23,083 nt of DNA. It comes from Lichenicola sp964245345 (GTDB lineage Bacteria; Pseudomonadota; Alphaproteobacteria; Acetobacterales; Acetobacteraceae). This document shows, piece by piece, positions 22,632 to 23,083 of the stretch (position 1 is its first letter; each line of letters opens with the position of its first letter). The stretch is from assembly GCA_964245345.1 (NCBI GenBank), contig CAXTMS010000029.1, forward strand, positions 1 to 23,083, written 5' to 3'. Under the pieces are notes generated by a model. It had not been told where the DNA came from. It saw only the letters and a list, made by a program, of their open reading frames with translations, and searched no databases. Position numbers and translations under genes: made by a program.

Positions 22632-22954
22632 CTCCGCCGCCTGTCACGCCGGACGGACGCTACTTCGTGGTGCGCGGCCGGCTGTGGCGCTATACTGACC
22701 CCAGCCTTGACCCCGCGCGCTGTGCCGACCTGACCCGCGCGTTGATGGCCGGCCGCCGTGCCAAGCGCGCCGCGATGCGGGCTGGCGACGAGGCTGCTCG
22801 GGAAGCGGCGCGGGCCCGTATCGACGCGGCTAAGCAGGCGCTGGGCGAGCGCGGGCCAGTCTGGTGGACGGACGGCGCCCCGGACTACACCCGCCGCATG
22901 GCCCGCACCACGCCCTATGCCGACTGGTTCTCCGGCCTGCCACCTGACTCGTGA
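22628..22954 (+). CDS. Small conserved protein of unknown function, coupled to the SPL-like gene
   Basis: A 108-residue protein that I recognise as a short conserved hypothetical family but not by function. It starts with a GTG overlapping the TGA of the SPL-like gene (GTGA), a strong sign of translational coupling. Features are DGRYFVVRGRLWRYTDP (about 10-26), a charged helical stretch of Ala/Arg/Glu (about 35-75), and a conserved ending RGPVWWTDGAPDY (about 79-91) then ARTTPYADWF. There is no signal or membrane segment, so it is cytosolic. The tight coupling suggests it works with or regulates the SPL-like enzyme, which is inference. Its stop lies within a small inverted repeat shared with the convergent aldehyde dehydrogenase gene. 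Confidence 0.75.
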   Translation: MTPPPVTPDGRYFVVRGRLWRYTDPSLDPARCADLTRALMAGRRAKRAAMRAGDEAAREAARARIDAAKQALGERGPVWWTDGAPDYTRRMARTTPYADWFSGLPPDS

Positions 22955-22965
22955 ACAACGTTCAC
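22951..22965. terminator. Inverted repeat holding both convergent stop codons
   Basis: GTGAAC (22951-22956) and GTTCAC (22960-22965) form a perfect 6-bp inverted repeat with a 3-base loop. Each arm contains the TGA stop of the gene arriving on its strand. It is too short to terminate strongly by itself, but it marks the gene boundary. Confidence 0.35.
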
Positions 22966-23083
22966 GTTTGCCTAGTCCACACCGTTTGCGCGTTGACGAA
23001 CTCGCGGACGCCGAAATGCGACAGCTCGCGGCCATAGCCGCTCTTCTTCACCCCGCCGACCGGCGTGCGCGGGTTGGTGGCGG
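22962..23083 (-). CDS. Aldehyde dehydrogenase, C-terminal end (succinate-semialdehyde type), partial
   Basis: Only the last 39 codons are inside the window; the gene continues beyond the right edge. The reading frame gives NPRTPVGGVKKSGYGREL then SHFGVREFVNAQTVW, which is the highly conserved C-terminus of NAD(P)-dependent aldehyde dehydrogenases, most like succinate-semialdehyde dehydrogenase (GabD/Sad). The KKSGYGREL motif is the dimer-interface and family tail. The stop TGA at 22964-22962 is followed at once by the inverted repeat. An earlier TAG (22974-22972) is in another frame. The catalytic residues are outside the window, so activity and exact substrate cannot be judged. Confidence 0.85.
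   Translation of the reverse strand, partial: ATNPRTPVGGVKKSGYGRELSHFGVREFVNAQTVWTRQT

Noticed and set aside
22972..22974. TAG as the end of the partial aldehyde dehydrogenase
   Set aside because: It is in a different frame from the conserved C-terminal sequence; the true stop is the TGA at 22964-22962.
1..23083. tRNA, rRNA, CRISPR arrays, prophage, integrase or transposase genes
   Set aside because: None seen on either strand. An element hidden in the 100-N gap cannot be ruled out.

Overview
The window is high-GC DNA with dense, mostly head-to-tail genes and many 4-base stop/start overlaps. Protein styles (SPL-like radical SAM protein, MlaA lipoprotein, YflT-like stress protein, fused PEP mutase/nucleotidyltransferase) suggest an alphaproteobacterium, perhaps an Acetobacteraceae member; this is inference from recognition, not a search. 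It is draft sequence: a run of exactly 100 N lies at 12353-12452. Because of the high GC, very long open frames run antisense to real genes; I treat them as shadows.

Layout. 1-1700 (minus): a sugar-nucleotide epimerase preceded by the wreck of a CelD/FemAB-type acetyltransferase gene. 1750-3833 (minus): a UV-damage endonuclease gene translationally coupled to a DHH/DHHA1 phosphoesterase gene. 3942-4568 (plus): a lone type VI secretion accessory gene (TagF). 4648-5256 (minus): cytochrome b561. 5365-8225 (plus): a membrane GT2 and a GT1 glycosyltransferase. 8226-8958: an AT-rich island with a promoter-like element, a small exported-peptide gene and terminator-like hairpins. 8959-11907 (plus): a large periplasmic-sensor diguanylate cyclase. 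11920-14890 (minus): a decayed aldo/keto reductase holding the assembly gap, a catalase-fold protein and an MlaA lipoprotein.

14998-20071 is the most interesting part, a divergent phosphonate-biosynthesis locus. To the right run a PEP mutase fused to a nucleotidyltransferase domain, a small lipoprotein and phosphonopyruvate decarboxylase. To the left run a second, stand-alone nucleotidyltransferase and an overlapping PhyH-type Fe/2-oxoglutarate dioxygenase. Together they would make a C-P bond compound (PEP to phosphonopyruvate to phosphonoacetaldehyde), probably activate the phosphonate as a CMP derivative, and possibly hydroxylate it. The aminotransferase or reductase for phosphonoacetaldehyde and the final transferase are not in the window.

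20163-23083: two stress/envelope genes (YflT-like glycine-zipper protein; a secreted PepSY-like protein with a perfect-period 10-residue repeat), an SPL-family radical SAM gene with no ordinary start codon behind a perfect Shine-Dalgarno, a coupled small protein of unknown function, and the 3' end of an aldehyde dehydrogenase gene. UV-lesion genes of two different types (UvdE and SPL-like) thus occur in one 23-kb window.
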